Positions 47,968-61,416 are shown, numbered from the stretch's first letter. The stretch is 64,000 bases of DNA from an uncultured beta proteobacterium (GCA_903944725.1 CAJASX010000054.1:99464-163463); one strand, 5' to 3'. Program-made: numbers and translations. The notes: generated by a model not told the origin, from the sequence alone.

Positions 47968-48777
47968 ATGACCAAGCCAAAAATCAAAATTGCTATTGCT
48001 GGCGCTACCGGCCGCATGGGCCGCATGCTAATTGAAGCCATTTTATTAAGCCCAAACCTCGAGTTGGTTGGTGCCTTAGAGCACACCAATGCCCCGCAGA
48101 TAGGCGAAGATGCAGGGGCGTTTTTAGGAAAAAAAACAGGCATTAGCATTACTGCTGATGTAGCCCTAGGGATCAGACAAGCCGATTGTTTAATCGACTT
48201 TACTAGGCCCGATGGTACCTTGCATCATCTTACATTTGCCCTTCAAGCAGGGGTCAAAATGGTGATCGGCACCACTGGTTTTTCAGAAGAGCAACTTGCT
48301 ACCATTAGCGCTGCAACGAAAAAAATTGCGATTGTCATGGCGCCCAATATGAGTATTGGCGTTAATGCAACCCTCAAAATATTAACTGAAGCAACACGCT
48401 TACTCAGTAATGGTTATGACATTGAAATTAGTGAAGCGCATCACCGTCATAAGGTAGATGCCCCTTCAGGTACTGCCCTGAAAATGGGCGAGGTAATTGC
48501 TACTGCCTTGGGTAAAAAGTTAGCCGACGTAGCGGTTTATGCCCGCGAAGGTCATACTGGCGAGCGCAAGCTGGGCAGTATCGGTTTTTCGACGATGCGT
48601 GGTGGTGACATTGTTGGCGATCACAGTGTGTTTTTTATTGGCGAGGGCGAGCGCATTGAAATTAGTCATCATTCAACTAGCCGTCAATCGTATGCACAGG
48701 GTGCTTTACGGGCCGCCCAGTTTTTGCAAACCCAAACCTTTGGCTTATTTAATATGCAAGATGTACTAGGGATATAA
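47968..48777 (+). CDS. dapB: 4-hydroxy-tetrahydrodipicolinate reductase
   Basis: DapB acts in lysine and diaminopimelate synthesis. The 269-residue protein starts [21 protein letters not shown] (NAD(P) site), followed by [21 protein letters not shown], and the [19 protein letters not shown] signature. I chose the ATG at 47968, 4 bases after the bamE stop; an upstream in-frame ATG lies within bamE. Confidence 0.97.
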   Translation: MTKPKIKIAIAGATGRMGRMLIEAILLSPNLELVGALEHTNAPQIGEDAGAFLGKKTGISITADVALGIRQADCLIDFTRPDGTLHHLTFALQAGVKMVIGTTGFSEEQLATISAATKKIAIVMAPNMSIGVNATLKILTEATRLLSNGYDIEISEAHHRHKVDAPSGTALKMGEVIATALGKKLADVAVYAREGHTGERKLGSIGFSTMRGGDIVGDHSVFFIGEGERIEISHHSTSRQSYAQGALRAAQFLQTQTFGLFNMQDVLGI

Positions 48778-51504
<2,727 letters not shown>

Positions 51505-51512
51505 CGCTGATA

Positions 51513-52148
51513 ATGTCGATTAGGATGAAGACTATGACCTTACTAATGCGTCGCCAAGCCCTGAGTCTTTTATTGGGTGGTCCAGTATTGCTCGGTACAA
51601 GCCTATTTGGCTTAGGTGCGTGCGGTTTCAAGATTCGTGGGGCAGTCAATTTGCCCTTTAAAGCCATTTATATCAGTGGCCCAGTTTCAGTTGGTCTGCG
51701 TGCCGATTTAGAAACTGCAATTACCACTGGTAGCAATGCCAAAATCGTAAGCAATGCGCGAGATGCCGATTTAATTTTAGAAATTGTGAGCGAACTCAAC
51801 TCACGTGATATTTTGACTTATAACGCTACTGGGCAGATTACCGCGTATCGCCTAACAACTCGCGTAAATTTTAGGGCTTTTGAAACCACCGGTGTAGAAA
51901 TTGTTCCTGAAGCAGAAATTTATGTCACACGTGATATGGATTTCACAGTATCAACTGTTTTATCAGCTGATTTTCAACAACAACAGTTTTTACAGTTAAT
52001 GCGTCGTGATCTAGCCTTACAGATGCTCCGTCGAGTTGCGGCTTCAGCACGCATGTTGCAGCCACCCGTGGCGGCGCCTGCAGCAGCAGTAACTTCACCC
52101 GCAGCGCCACCAAGTCCAGCTTCTCCTGTTATGCCAACCAAGCCCTAA
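51513..52148 (+). CDS. lptE: LPS-assembly lipoprotein LptE
   Basis: LptE plugs the LptD barrel that inserts lipopolysaccharide into the outer membrane. The 211-residue product has a signal peptide ending in the lipobox GLGAC (Cys37), then GFKIRGAVNLPFKAIYISG, typical of the family, and ends in a Pro/Ala-rich tail. Several in-frame ATGs (51513, 51525, 51534) leave the start uncertain; only the length of the signal peptide changes. It lies between leuS and holA. Confidence 0.92.
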   Translation: MSIRMKTMTLLMRRQALSLLLGGPVLLGTSLFGLGACGFKIRGAVNLPFKAIYISGPVSVGLRADLETAITTGSNAKIVSNARDADLILEIVSELNSRDILTYNATGQITAYRLTTRVNFRAFETTGVEIVPEAEIYVTRDMDFTVSTVLSADFQQQQFLQLMRRDLALQMLRRVAASARMLQPPVAAPAAAVTSPAAPPSPASPVMPTKP

Positions 52149-52162
52149 GAGTAGTCGTTGGT

Positions 52163-53254
52163 ATGATCAAAATGGATGCCTTATCCACGCATATTAGTGC
52201 CTTAGTGGCAGGTGAAGCCATGCAGGTAACTGGACGCAACAAAACTAGCTTACAGAGTTTATATGTGCTCTCGGGAGACGAGCCGCTATTAGTCATGGAA
52301 GCAATGGATCAATTGCGTGCAGCGGCAAAAAAGTTCGACTATACCGAGCGCGAGGTTTTCATGCACGAACGTGCTTTCGATTGGGGAAATTTACTCAGCG
52401 TCGGGCAGACCATGTCTTTATTTGGCGATAAACGCTGGCTTGAGTTACGTATTCCGAGCGGTAAACCAGGACGCGATGGCGCGGAAGCCTTAAAACAATT
52501 TGCTACTCAAATTGTTGCGCAACAAAATAGTGGTGAATTGCCCGATACGGTAGTGTGCATTGTTTTACCAAGAATCGACGCAAAAACTAAAACTGCCGCT
52601 TGGTTTACTGCACTCGATGCTGTTGGCATGGCAGTACAAATCGATACAATTGAGCGAACCCATATGCCCCAGTGGATCTTGGGACGTTTAAAAAATCAGG
52701 GCCAAACGGTCGAGGCAGGCCCTGCCGGGCAGCGCGCCTTAGCATTTATGGTTGAACAATTCGAGGGTAATTTAATTGCAGCACATCAAGAAATTCAGAA
52801 GTTAGGCTTGTTGTATCCCGCTGGCCAATTAAGCGAAGCAGAAATTCGGGTGGCTATTTTGAAGGTGGCCCGTTACGATATTTTTGAATTAAGCGCAGCG
52901 CTGTTGGCAGGCGATTTAGCACGTCTTAATCGCATGCTTGATGGTTTAAAGGGTGAGGGTGAGCCATTACCTCTAATTTTATGGAGCGTAACTGAAGAAT
53001 TGCGTTTGCTGGCGAAGTTTAAGATAGCCTCCGAGAGCGGTGAGTCGGTTCAACAATTACTGAAAACCTATCGTATTTGGGGGGCACGAGAAAAACTCTA
53101 CCCCGCTGCACTGCGTCGTATTGGCACTCATGCCCTATGGCGCGCTATACAGGTTGCCGCTGGGCTTGACCGACAAGCCAAAGGGCTTTCGGCTGCTGAA
53201 TTGCCGGCAGACCCTTGGGATGGCTTGCGCTTAGTCGGTAATTTGCTGCGTTAG
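52163..53254 (+). CDS. holA: DNA polymerase III delta subunit
   Basis: HolA is the clamp-opening subunit of the DNA polymerase III clamp loader. The 363-residue protein shows YVLSGDEPLLVMEAMDQLRAAA near residue 30, SLFGDKRWLELRIPSGKPG, and ALAFMVEQFEGNLIAAHQEIQKLGLLY. The start may be the ATG at 52163 or the one at 52172. It follows lptE by 14 bases. Confidence 0.95.
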   Translation: MIKMDALSTHISALVAGEAMQVTGRNKTSLQSLYVLSGDEPLLVMEAMDQLRAAAKKFDYTEREVFMHERAFDWGNLLSVGQTMSLFGDKRWLELRIPSGKPGRDGAEALKQFATQIVAQQNSGELPDTVVCIVLPRIDAKTKTAAWFTALDAVGMAVQIDTIERTHMPQWILGRLKNQGQTVEAGPAGQRALAFMVEQFEGNLIAAHQEIQKLGLLYPAGQLSEAEIRVAILKVARYDIFELSAALLAGDLARLNRMLDGLKGEGEPLPLILWSVTEELRLLAKFKIASESGESVQQLLKTYRIWGAREKLYPAALRRIGTHALWRAIQVAAGLDRQAKGLSAAELPADPWDGLRLVGNLLR

Positions 53255-53331
53255 CCCCAATTTCAGCTGTGCAAGCCAGATAGTGAATAATTAGGGTATT
53301 AAAGATAATTAGTAGCTAAAAAGAGGACAGA

Positions 53332-54627
53332 GTGCAAGCCAGCGCAATACCCCAAGAAACCATCCGAGCGCTCATGCAAGGCATTGGCCAGCGCGCACGT
53401 ATTGCTGCCCGCATTATGGCAAGAGCCAGTACGGCTCAAAAAAATCAGGCCCTTACCGAAATTGCCAATGCTATTCGTCAGCAAGCACCTGCTATTTTTA
53501 CGGCTAATCGGCTAGACATCGCGCGTGCGCAAAAAAATGGTCACAATGCTGCTTTTATTGATCGTTTAACCATGAGTGAAAAATCAATCGAAACCATGGC
53601 GCTTGGGCTTGAGCAAATTATCACTTTAACTGACCCGATTGGTCACATTACCCCTTTTAAAAAACAGGCTTCAGGCATTGAGGTAGGACAAATGCGCGTA
53701 CCTTTAGGGGTTATTGGCATAATTTATGAGTCCCGTCCGAATGTCACGATTGATGCCGCAGCACTTTGTTTAAAGGCAGGTAATGCAGTAATTTTGCGTG
53801 GGGGTTCTGAAGCAATCCAATCCAATACTTTTTTAGCTAGCTTAATTCAACAGGGTTTAAGTGCCGCAAAATTGCCAGCCGATGCGGTGCAAGTCGTGAG
53901 TACAACCGATCGTAGTGCCGTGGGTGAAATGATCACTATGAATGACTATATCGATGTGATTGTGCCGCGCGGTGGCAAGAGCTTAATTGCTCGCTTAATG
54001 GCCGAGGCTAGGGTGCCTATGATTAAACACCTTGATGGTATTTGTCATATTTATATTGATGCTGATGCCGATCTTGAGTTGGCGATACGGGTTTGCGATA
54101 ACGCTAAAACACAACGCTATGCACCTTGCAATACGATGGAGTCATTGCTAGTTAATGCCACCATCGCTCCTCAGGTTTTACCCAATTTATGTCGTATTTA
54201 TCAAACCAAGGGCGTCGAGCTGCGGGTTGATGCAGCTACTCGCCAAACCCTTGAAGCAGCAAACTTTAAAAATTTAGTTGATGCCCAAGAGGAAGATTGG
54301 CATACCGAATATTTAGCCCCTATTTTGTCGATTAAAACCGTAGCCAACTTAGATGAAGCGATTGAACACATTGAGCACTATGGTAGCAAGCATACCGATG
54401 CCATTCTGACCCAAAATGAGGCCCATGCCCAACGCTTCTTACGCGAAGTTGATAGTGCAAGCGTCATGGTAAATACCAGCACTCGGTTTGCCGATGGCTT
54501 TGAGTTTGGTCTTGGCGCAGAAATTGGTATTTCGAATGACAAACTGCATGCACGAGGACCGGTTGGCCTTGATGGCCTTACATCACTAAAATATGTGGTG
54601 ATGGGTCATGGCGAAATTCGTAGTTAA
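53332..54627 (+). CDS. proA: Glutamate-5-semialdehyde dehydrogenase (gamma-glutamyl phosphate reductase)
   Basis: ProA reduces gamma-glutamyl phosphate in proline synthesis. The 431-residue protein has [35 protein letters not shown]-type features and the catalytic Cys in [13 protein letters not shown]. It ends with [26 protein letters not shown]-type segments. GTG at 53332 with AGAGGA just upstream is the likely start. It is separated from proB (11.1-11.9 kb) by about 41 kb, so the two are not an operon here. Confidence 0.97.
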   Translation: MQASAIPQETIRALMQGIGQRARIAARIMARASTAQKNQALTEIANAIRQQAPAIFTANRLDIARAQKNGHNAAFIDRLTMSEKSIETMALGLEQIITLTDPIGHITPFKKQASGIEVGQMRVPLGVIGIIYESRPNVTIDAAALCLKAGNAVILRGGSEAIQSNTFLASLIQQGLSAAKLPADAVQVVSTTDRSAVGEMITMNDYIDVIVPRGGKSLIARLMAEARVPMIKHLDGICHIYIDADADLELAIRVCDNAKTQRYAPCNTMESLLVNATIAPQVLPNLCRIYQTKGVELRVDAATRQTLEAANFKNLVDAQEEDWHTEYLAPILSIKTVANLDEAIEHIEHYGSKHTDAILTQNEAHAQRFLREVDSASVMVNTSTRFADGFEFGLGAEIGISNDKLHARGPVGLDGLTSLKYVVMGHGEIRS

Positions 54628-54633
54628 GGTGAT

Positions 54634-55062
54634 ATGGGTAACGCCTATCTTTGGACTAAAACTTTCCATATCGTCTTGATTACATCATGGTTTGCAGGCC
54701 TGTTTTATTTACCCCGCATCTTTGTTAATTTAGCGAGCGAAACTGATCCTACCGCCTATGAACGCTTGTTGGGTATGGCGGGGCGCCTCTATCGATTTAT
54801 AACGATCTTAATGATTCCAGCGCTTATTTTGGGCTTACTACTCTGGTTTTATTTTGGCATTGGTGCTGGTATGGTGTGGATGAATCTTAAATTTTTCTTT
54901 GTTTTAATTATTTTGGGCTATCACCATGCCTGTGGAAAATTATTGAAACAGTTTCGGTTGCGCACTAATACCCATTCGCATCAATGGTACCGTTGGTTTA
55001 ATGAGGCGCCAGTCATTTTATTGATTATTGTGGTTGCACTAGTTGTGATTAAACCTTTTTAA
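54634..55062 (+). CDS. hemJ: HemJ-type protoporphyrinogen oxidase (CopD-like membrane protein)
   Basis: A 142-residue protein with four membrane helices. It matches HemJ, the quinone-linked protoporphyrinogen IX oxidase of many proteobacteria and cyanobacteria. Visible features are the conserved His in WTKTFHIVLITSWFAGLFYLPRI (His12) and the Lys in NLKFFFVLIILGYHHA. It would form protoporphyrin IX, the branch point to haem and bacteriochlorophyll, tying this gene to the acsF-bchGP region. It lies 6 bases after proA. Confidence 0.85.
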   Translation: MGNAYLWTKTFHIVLITSWFAGLFYLPRIFVNLASETDPTAYERLLGMAGRLYRFITILMIPALILGLLLWFYFGIGAGMVWMNLKFFFVLIILGYHHACGKLLKQFRLRTNTHSHQWYRWFNEAPVILLIIVVALVVIKPF

Positions 55063-55088
55063 ATTAGGCATTATTTAATGCGATACCC

Positions 55089-56522
55089 ATGCGATTTTTC
55101 GTAGTTTGCCCAGGCGGTCTTGAGGGCGTCTTAACCCAAGAGTTAAATGCCATTGCCCAAATGCCTACAGCTCAAGCTTTGGGACCATGGTTAATTGATC
55201 CAAGCCCAACTAGTCCAACTGGGGGGGTTGGTTTAGCAGCTCCTTTGGCTGGTGCGATGATCTTGAACTTACATTCACGCATTGCTAGTCGGGTATTACT
55301 ACAACTTGCTGAAGCAAGTTATCGCCAAGAGGATGATTTGTATCGCTTAACTCGTGCCTTAGCTTGGGAAGACTGGTTTAGCGCGCAACAAACTTTACGG
55401 GTTGATGTAACAGCACATCGTTCGCCCTTAAAAAGTTTAAATTTCGCTACCTTGCGCATTAAAGATGCGATTGTCGATCGCCTACGTGAAGTCAGTGGCG
55501 ACCGCCCAAATATTGATACCGCATTTCCCAATGTACGGGTGCAAGCACATTTAACTGCAACGCAGCTTACTGTTTATCTTGATACATCGGGAGAGGCATT
55601 ATTTAAAAGAGGCTGGCGCGACGAGAAAGGTGAGGCGCCATTAAAAGAAAACTTGGCAGCAGGTATTTTAAGGCTTTCTGGCTGGCAGGCAGGGCAAACT
55701 TTATTCGACCCGATGTGCGGTAGCGGTACCTTTTTAATTGAAGCTGCACAAGTCGCCTTAAGCGTGCCAGCTGGAGCAATTCGCGCTGGCTTATATGAGC
55801 GACAAGGCAAAGCGACGCCCCAGCCGAGTCGCTTAGCATATCGCCCTCTAGTCAATGTTGAGCATGGTTTTGGATTTCAGCGTTTGAAACCATTTTTGAC
55901 ACAAAATGAATTGCAGCACTGGGAAAATGTCTGTCAAGCTGCTTTAGCGCAAATGGTAGAAGCACAAAAACGCTTTCCCAACACGCAAAGTTTGTTTATT
56001 AGCGGTAGCGATATCAATGAGCAGCTAGTCAGTATGTGTAAAGGCAATTGGCAGCGTGCGCACTTACCAGGCCTACCCGTGGTGCGTCAGGTTGATGCTT
56101 TAGTGAGTAAGCCACCAGCGATGTTAGGATCGATCGGCGAACCGCTGATGCTATTAAACCCGCCTTATGGTGAGCGTCTGGCAATTCAAGGCGGTCGCGG
56201 TGATGGCGAGAGCGAGTATCGCGATGACGATAACGACTACTACGCAGCGAATACCGAAACTGGTCGACAAGGCGCTAAACGCTCGAGTCGAGAATCACTT
56301 AAAGCTTTACAAGCCCAGGCCGAGTTAGATCCCCAATTCGCACTATTCTTACAGCAATTTGGACGGCACTTAAAAGATGATTTTGGGGGTTGGGACGTCT
56401 TTGTACTAACTGCTGATATGGCCTTGCCCGGCCAATTACGCATCAAAGAGTCACGCCGCACTCCTTTATTTAACGGCGCACTCGAGTGTCGCCTATTTCG
56501 TTTTAAAATGAATCCGCCGTAA
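55089..56522 (+). CDS. rlmL: THUMP-domain class I SAM-dependent RNA methyltransferase (RlmL-type)
   Basis: A 477-residue rRNA methyltransferase. An N-terminal ferredoxin-like/THUMP domain leads to a Rossmann methyltransferase domain with LFDPMCGSGTFLIEAA, and the catalytic NPPYGERL motif. It resembles the N-terminal part of RlmL (m2G2445 of 23S rRNA); the C-terminal RlmK half found in Escherichia coli is absent, as in other betaproteobacteria. An acidic low-complexity insert (GDGESEYRDDDNDYYAA) follows NPPY. Confidence 0.9.
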   Translation: MRFFVVCPGGLEGVLTQELNAIAQMPTAQALGPWLIDPSPTSPTGGVGLAAPLAGAMILNLHSRIASRVLLQLAEASYRQEDDLYRLTRALAWEDWFSAQQTLRVDVTAHRSPLKSLNFATLRIKDAIVDRLREVSGDRPNIDTAFPNVRVQAHLTATQLTVYLDTSGEALFKRGWRDEKGEAPLKENLAAGILRLSGWQAGQTLFDPMCGSGTFLIEAAQVALSVPAGAIRAGLYERQGKATPQPSRLAYRPLVNVEHGFGFQRLKPFLTQNELQHWENVCQAALAQMVEAQKRFPNTQSLFISGSDINEQLVSMCKGNWQRAHLPGLPVVRQVDALVSKPPAMLGSIGEPLMLLNPPYGERLAIQGGRGDGESEYRDDDNDYYAANTETGRQGAKRSSRESLKALQAQAELDPQFALFLQQFGRHLKDDFGGWDVFVLTADMALPGQLRIKESRRTPLFNGALECRLFRFKMNPP

Positions 56523-56600
56523 AGTAATTCTGCAGTAACTCAAGAGTAATCCCGCGGTAATCCAAAAAATAAATCGTATTATTTAAAATACTTGGAGTAG

Positions 56601-56771
56601 ATGGAATTGAAAACCTATATGTGTCTTATTTGTGGTTGGGTGTATGACGAAGCCACTGGCTTGCCAGACGATGGTATTGCTGCAGGCACCCTTTGGAAAG
56701 ATATCCCGATGAACTGGACTTGCCCAGAATGCGGTGCTCGTAAAGATGATTTTGAGATGATGGCAATTTAA
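56601..56771 (+). CDS. Rubredoxin
   Basis: A 56-residue rubredoxin, a small one-iron electron carrier. The two cysteine pairs CLICG (about 8-12) and CPECG (41-45) bind iron, and the conserved aromatic core WVYDEATG and [14 protein letters not shown] are present. ATG at 56601 is preceded by GGAG. Its TAA overlaps the hemL ATG (TAATG), which implies coupling. Its redox partner is unknown. Confidence 0.96.
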   Translation: MELKTYMCLICGWVYDEATGLPDDGIAAGTLWKDIPMNWTCPECGARKDDFEMMAI

Positions 56772-58063
56772 TGACACAAAACGAAATTCTATTTGCGCGG
56801 GCGCAAAAAACTATTCCTGGTGGGGTCAATTCACCTGTCAGGGCATTTCGGCAAGTGGGTGGCACGCCACGTTTTATTCAAAAAGCCTTGGGGCCATATT
56901 TTTGGGATGCCGATGGCAAAAAATATGTTGATCTAATCATGTCTTGGGGTCCGATGATTGCTGGGCATGCTCATTCAGAGGTAGTCGAAGCGGTCCAAAA
57001 AGCAGCAGCTACGGGCTTTAGTTATGGCGCACCCACGCTTGGCGAAATTGAATTGGCTGAACGCATTTGTGAGCTTGTCCCCAGTATCGAGCAATTGCGG
57101 ATGGTTTCAAGTGGCACCGAAGCCACCATGAGCGCCTTACGTCTAGCGCGTGGTTTTACTGGTCGCGATCTAATTATTAAATTTGAAGGCTGCTATCACG
57201 GTCATGCCGATAGCCTTTTAGTTAAAGCGGGCTCAGGCTTATTAACCTTTGCCGATTCAACCCAAAATGCACCGTCATCTAGCGGTGTGCCACAAGATGT
57301 AGTGAAACATACTTTAGTCTTACCTTATAACGATAGTGCCGCTTTACAAGAAGCCTTCCAACGTCATGGCGATAAGATTGCCGCAGTAATCCTAGAGCCC
57401 ATTGCTGGCAATATGAATTTAATTCGACCGGCACCAGAATTTTTATTAGCAGTGCGTAATTTAACTGAGCAATATGGCAGCGTATTAATTTACGATGAAG
57501 TCATGACGGGTTTTCGCGTGGCGCTGGGCGGTGCACAATCTTTGCAAGGCATTATTCCCGATCTCACCTGTTTAGGAAAAGTAATGGGTGGCGGCATGCC
57601 CATGGCCGCGTTTGGCGGTAAAAAAGACATTATGGCAAAGCTAGCGCCTCTAGGCAATGTATATCAGGCTGGCACCTTATCGGGTAATCCTGTGGCGGTA
57701 GCGGCAGGCTTAAAGACCCTAGAAATTATTTCTCGTGCTGGATTTTTTGATTGCTTAAGCACGCAGACTTCGAAGCTGATGACTGGCATAAAAGCCGTCG
57801 CACAAAAACACGCCATTCCTTTATCAGTAGATAGCGTTGGTGGCATGTTCGGAATTTATTTTGCTAACGATGTGCCCACCTCCTATTCAGCTGTAACGCA
57901 AACCAATCTAGACCAATTTAAACAATTTTTTCATGGGATGCTAAATGCAGGCGTTTATTTAGCACCCTCAGCATATGAGGCTGGTTTTACTTCAATTGCG
58001 CATGATAATGCTGTTATTGATGAAATTTTAGTAGCTACCGATAAAGCCATGAAAACCTTGTAA
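56771..58063 (+). CDS. hemL: Glutamate-1-semialdehyde 2,1-aminomutase
   Basis: HemL forms 5-aminolevulinate in the C5 route to haem and bacteriochlorophyll. The 430-residue PLP enzyme shows [18 protein letters not shown], the [22 protein letters not shown] cofactor region, [14 protein letters not shown], and the PLP-lysine segment [17 protein letters not shown]. It starts on the rubredoxin stop codon. Together with hemJ it supplies precursors for the pigment genes at the window's left end. Confidence 0.97.
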   Translation: MTQNEILFARAQKTIPGGVNSPVRAFRQVGGTPRFIQKALGPYFWDADGKKYVDLIMSWGPMIAGHAHSEVVEAVQKAAATGFSYGAPTLGEIELAERICELVPSIEQLRMVSSGTEATMSALRLARGFTGRDLIIKFEGCYHGHADSLLVKAGSGLLTFADSTQNAPSSSGVPQDVVKHTLVLPYNDSAALQEAFQRHGDKIAAVILEPIAGNMNLIRPAPEFLLAVRNLTEQYGSVLIYDEVMTGFRVALGGAQSLQGIIPDLTCLGKVMGGGMPMAAFGGKKDIMAKLAPLGNVYQAGTLSGNPVAVAAGLKTLEIISRAGFFDCLSTQTSKLMTGIKAVAQKHAIPLSVDSVGGMFGIYFANDVPTSYSAVTQTNLDQFKQFFHGMLNAGVYLAPSAYEAGFTSIAHDNAVIDEILVATDKAMKTL

Positions 58064-58076
58064 GCGCTTAAGAGCC

Positions 58077-58907
58077 TTATATTTTCATCGGATCATCATA
58101 GCCGTCTACAGTAAGCAAATCGAGCTTTGTACCTTTGCTTTGAATTTCTGCTGCAGTTAGTTTGCCACCCCAAACACAACCTGTATCGAGGCAAATAGTA
58201 TTTTTACGCGCCAGCAAGCCTAAGGTTGACCAATGACCAAAAAAGATTTGAATATTACGGGTTTTGCGGTTGGGCACATTAAACCAGGGCATGCAACCCA
58301 AAGGTGGAGTGGCTACCCCTTCACTGCTATCAAATTCCATTTGCCCTTGTGGAGTACAAAAACGCAAACGGGTAAAAGCATTAGTCATTACCCGTAAGCG
58401 ATCGACGCCTTTGAGAGATGACTTCCATTGATTAGGGGTATTGCCATACATATGGGCTAAAAAATCACGATTATTTTTTTTGCGCAGGGCTTTTTCTACT
58501 TCATGAGCGCATTCTAGGGTTTGCTGTAAATCCCATTGCGGTAAGACGCCAGCATGCACAAATAAGGCTTTGCCATTACTGAGGGCCATGGGGCGAAACC
58601 GTAGCCAGTCAATTAGCTCTGCTCGATCGGGAGCATTAAGTATGTCATCGAGGGTATCGAGCGCCTTAGGCCCGCGCAGACCTGCATCACGCGCTAATAA
58701 GTTGAGGTCGTGATTGCCTAAAATACACTCCACCTTGCCAGCCTCTTGCCATGACTTTAGTCGCCGCAAAGTACCCAATGAGTCTGGGCCACGGTTAACT
58801 AAATCGCCCAAGCAAATGAGCTTGGCATTGTCAGGCATGATGCTCACCAACTCATCGAGTTGAGCAGAGCATCCTTGTAAATCGCCCACGGCATAAATTT
58901 TAGTCAT
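58077..58907 (-). CDS. apaH: Symmetrical bis(5'-nucleosyl)-tetraphosphatase
   Basis: ApaH hydrolyses diadenosine tetraphosphate and can remove NpN caps from RNA. The 276-residue metallophosphatase has GDLQGC, GDLVNRGPDS and GNHDLN in the expected order, plus FGHWSTLG and the LDTGCVWGGKLTA ending. It converges on hemL with 13 bases between stops. Confidence 0.96.
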   Translation of the reverse strand: MTKIYAVGDLQGCSAQLDELVSIMPDNAKLICLGDLVNRGPDSLGTLRRLKSWQEAGKVECILGNHDLNLLARDAGLRGPKALDTLDDILNAPDRAELIDWLRFRPMALSNGKALFVHAGVLPQWDLQQTLECAHEVEKALRKKNNRDFLAHMYGNTPNQWKSSLKGVDRLRVMTNAFTRLRFCTPQGQMEFDSSEGVATPPLGCMPWFNVPNRKTRNIQIFFGHWSTLGLLARKNTICLDTGCVWGGKLTAAEIQSKGTKLDLLTVDGYDDPMKI

Positions 58908-58938
58908 AGCGCTATTCTAATGATTTAATGTAAAAGCC

Positions 58939-60474
58939 TTACGCAGTGATTTTTTTTACTACGCTATATCGAATTAAGGTATTTTTTCTGGCGACATCAT
59001 GATCAACAATTGGCTCTGGATAATCACGACCGAGCAAAATTTCTGCTGCTTCAAGTTCAAGGTGCCCAGCCAACCATGGCGCATGTATCGATTTATTCGA
59101 TAGTTTAGCCAATGCTGGTAAGTAGCGTCGAATAAAGTTGCCTTGTGCATCAAAGCGCTCTGATTGAGTAATCGGGTTAAAAATTCTAAAATACGGTTGT
59201 GAATCGCAGCCCGATGATGAGGCCCATTGCCAACCACCATTATTTGAGGCAAATTCAAAATCGCTTAAGTGGGTAGCAAAGTAAGCTTCTCCCCAGCGCC
59301 AATCGAGCCCTAAATCTTTGGTAAGAAAGCTTGCCACCACCATACGCAAACGGTTATGCATATAGCCACTGTGATTGAGTTGATGCATAGCTGCATCAAC
59401 CAATGGGTAACCTGTTTTGCCTTCACACCAAGCAGTAAATAATTTTTGCGCGTGAGCCCCATCTTCCCAGACGATCTTGTCATAATCTGGCTTAAAGGCT
59501 GCGCCATTGGCAAGGCGAGGGTGATTAGCCAAGATCATAAAATAAAAATCACGCCAAATTAGTTCGCCCAGCCAAGTCGTTGCCCCCAAGCTGCCGGCTA
59601 ACATGCGACGGTGGGCTTCGCGAACAAGACCGCGAATCGACAGCGTACCAAAACGTAGATGCGTTGACAGATAACTAACCCCTTTAATGGCTGGAAAATC
59701 ACGCCCCATTTGGTATTGATCGATACGCTTTAAAAAATCTTCTAAAAATAATTCCCCACCTTTACTACCCGCTGGCAGATACCGTTCGAGGCCAGTGGGC
59801 TGAAAGCCTATTGATTCTATTGAGGGCAGACCTAAATCTAGTGCCTTTGGCAGGCGTGCAAATTGTCCCGCCTTGGGAAGGCAGTCATGTGGGGCTAAAG
59901 CCTTTTCACTCAAGCTGCGCAACCAATTATTTTTGTATGGGGTAAAAATTGAAAACACTGTATTGGAATTAGTCAGAATTTCTTTGCCCTCAAAAATAAC
60001 TTGGTCTTTAAAGCCATAAAAATTAATATCATTTTTAGCAAGCGCTTGTGCCACGACTAAATCACGTGCAATTGCATTTGGTTCGTAGTCGTGATTAGTA
60101 AAGACAGCGTTGACACCTAGTTCTTGAGCCAATTGAGGAATTTCAGAAGTAGCTTGACCATGGCGAACAATTAAGCCACTGCCCTGATTGCGTAATTCAA
60201 GGTCTAGCTCTGCTAAGCTTTGCCAAATAAAGTCAACTCGACGATCAAACTTCAGTGCCATAGCTTTTGAAGAGGCTCGAGCAGATCTTTGGGTGAGCTG
60301 AAGATTACTTTGTTGACCGGGCAGCTGGTCGAGAATGTCAGTATCAAAAACAAAACAGACAAAAACTGCTTCACACTGCACTAAAGCCTGTTTAAGTGCC
60401 GCATGATCATAGAGGCGTAAATCACGGCGCAACCAGACAAGGCCTTTACGGGAAGATCCATTACTCATAGCCAT
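58939..60474 (-). CDS. phrB: Deoxyribodipyrimidine photolyase (cryptochrome/photolyase family)
   Basis: PhrB repairs cyclobutane pyrimidine dimers with blue light. The 511-residue protein has an N-terminal antenna-binding domain (WLRRDLRLYDHAAL) and a C-terminal FAD domain with the FRIFNPITQSERFDAQGNF and NNGGWQWASSSGCD signatures of class I photolyases. The ATG at 60474 or the one two codons later may be the start. A light-driven repair enzyme suits a sunlit habitat. Confidence 0.95.
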   Translation of the reverse strand: MAMSNGSSRKGLVWLRRDLRLYDHAALKQALVQCEAVFVCFVFDTDILDQLPGQQSNLQLTQRSARASSKAMALKFDRRVDFIWQSLAELDLELRNQGSGLIVRHGQATSEIPQLAQELGVNAVFTNHDYEPNAIARDLVVAQALAKNDINFYGFKDQVIFEGKEILTNSNTVFSIFTPYKNNWLRSLSEKALAPHDCLPKAGQFARLPKALDLGLPSIESIGFQPTGLERYLPAGSKGGELFLEDFLKRIDQYQMGRDFPAIKGVSYLSTHLRFGTLSIRGLVREAHRRMLAGSLGATTWLGELIWRDFYFMILANHPRLANGAAFKPDYDKIVWEDGAHAQKLFTAWCEGKTGYPLVDAAMHQLNHSGYMHNRLRMVVASFLTKDLGLDWRWGEAYFATHLSDFEFASNNGGWQWASSSGCDSQPYFRIFNPITQSERFDAQGNFIRRYLPALAKLSNKSIHAPWLAGHLELEAAEILLGRDYPEPIVDHDVARKNTLIRYSVVKKITA

Positions 60475-60591
60475 TATCTTAGAGCGAATTGGGCAATTAG
60501 GTATTTCAAGCCTTGCTTAAACCTTTAACCTGTTGGTTAAATCCTTTCGCCATTGCCATTAGCTGTCTAAGCATGCACTAAGATAAGAGCT

Positions 60592-61395
60592 ATGGACACC
60601 TTATTTTTTATAGCCAGCAAAATTACCCAATTTTGTATTGAACCACTGAATTTGATTTTGCTTAGCGTTTTATTGGCTTTCTTATTTTTGGCGTTGCGGA
60701 AATATGCACTTTGTAAGCATTTCTTGCAATTGACGCTCATGGGTTTTTTTATTATTGGCTACTTACCCTTGTCCGAGTTTCCTTTAAGAGTTCTAGAAAA
60801 TGCCATTTCACAGACCGATTTAAAGACCCTACAGTCAGAAAAAGTCGCTGGCCTAATAATTTTAGGCGGAGCAATTGATGGCGATACGACTAGCGATCGC
60901 CAGCAGGTCACTTTAGGGTCAGCCGCCGAGCGAGTGACCAAAGCCTTTGAATTAATGCGTTTGTATCCCAATTTACCCTATATTTTTGCTGGTAATTCAG
61001 GTGACTTGTCACCGCAGGGTATGCCTGAAGCACAAGCTTTTAAACAACTTATTCAAGAGCAAGGTTTAGGTGCCCATCGTGGTTATTTTGAGGGTCGTTC
61101 GCGCAATACTTATGAAAACGCGGTAATGCTAAAACCCTTACTCATTGAGGCAGGCGTTGAGTCGGGTAGGGCAAGCGAGCCATGGATCTTACTTACTTCT
61201 GCTAGCCATATGTTGCGCTCTGTACTAATTTTTAAAAAGCAAGGTATTGCGGTTTTGCCCTTGTTGGTGGACTATCAAACCCGTAGTTATCTCGATTGGA
61301 CCGGCTTTGATCTCACCATTGGGGCACAGCAATGGGCTAATTTTTTACATGAAACTGTTGGTTTAGTGGGATATTGGCTTACCGGAAAGATTTAG
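60592..61395 (+). CDS. ElyC/YdcF family (DUF218) envelope protein
   Basis: A 267-residue protein with two N-terminal membrane helices and a DUF218 domain: LIILGGAIDG, YIFAGNSGDLSP, SRNTYENAVMLKPLL and ILLTSASHMLRSVLIF-type features. ElyC of Escherichia coli supports lipid carrier use in peptidoglycan synthesis. The substrate here is unknown. It stands between phrB (divergent) and yqgE. Confidence 0.88.
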   Translation: MDTLFFIASKITQFCIEPLNLILLSVLLAFLFLALRKYALCKHFLQLTLMGFFIIGYLPLSEFPLRVLENAISQTDLKTLQSEKVAGLIILGGAIDGDTTSDRQQVTLGSAAERVTKAFELMRLYPNLPYIFAGNSGDLSPQGMPEAQAFKQLIQEQGLGAHRGYFEGRSRNTYENAVMLKPLLIEAGVESGRASEPWILLTSASHMLRSVLIFKKQGIAVLPLLVDYQTRSYLDWTGFDLTIGAQQWANFLHETVGLVGYWLTGKI

Positions 61396-61416
61396 GATTT
61401 GCTAAAATGAAAGTCA

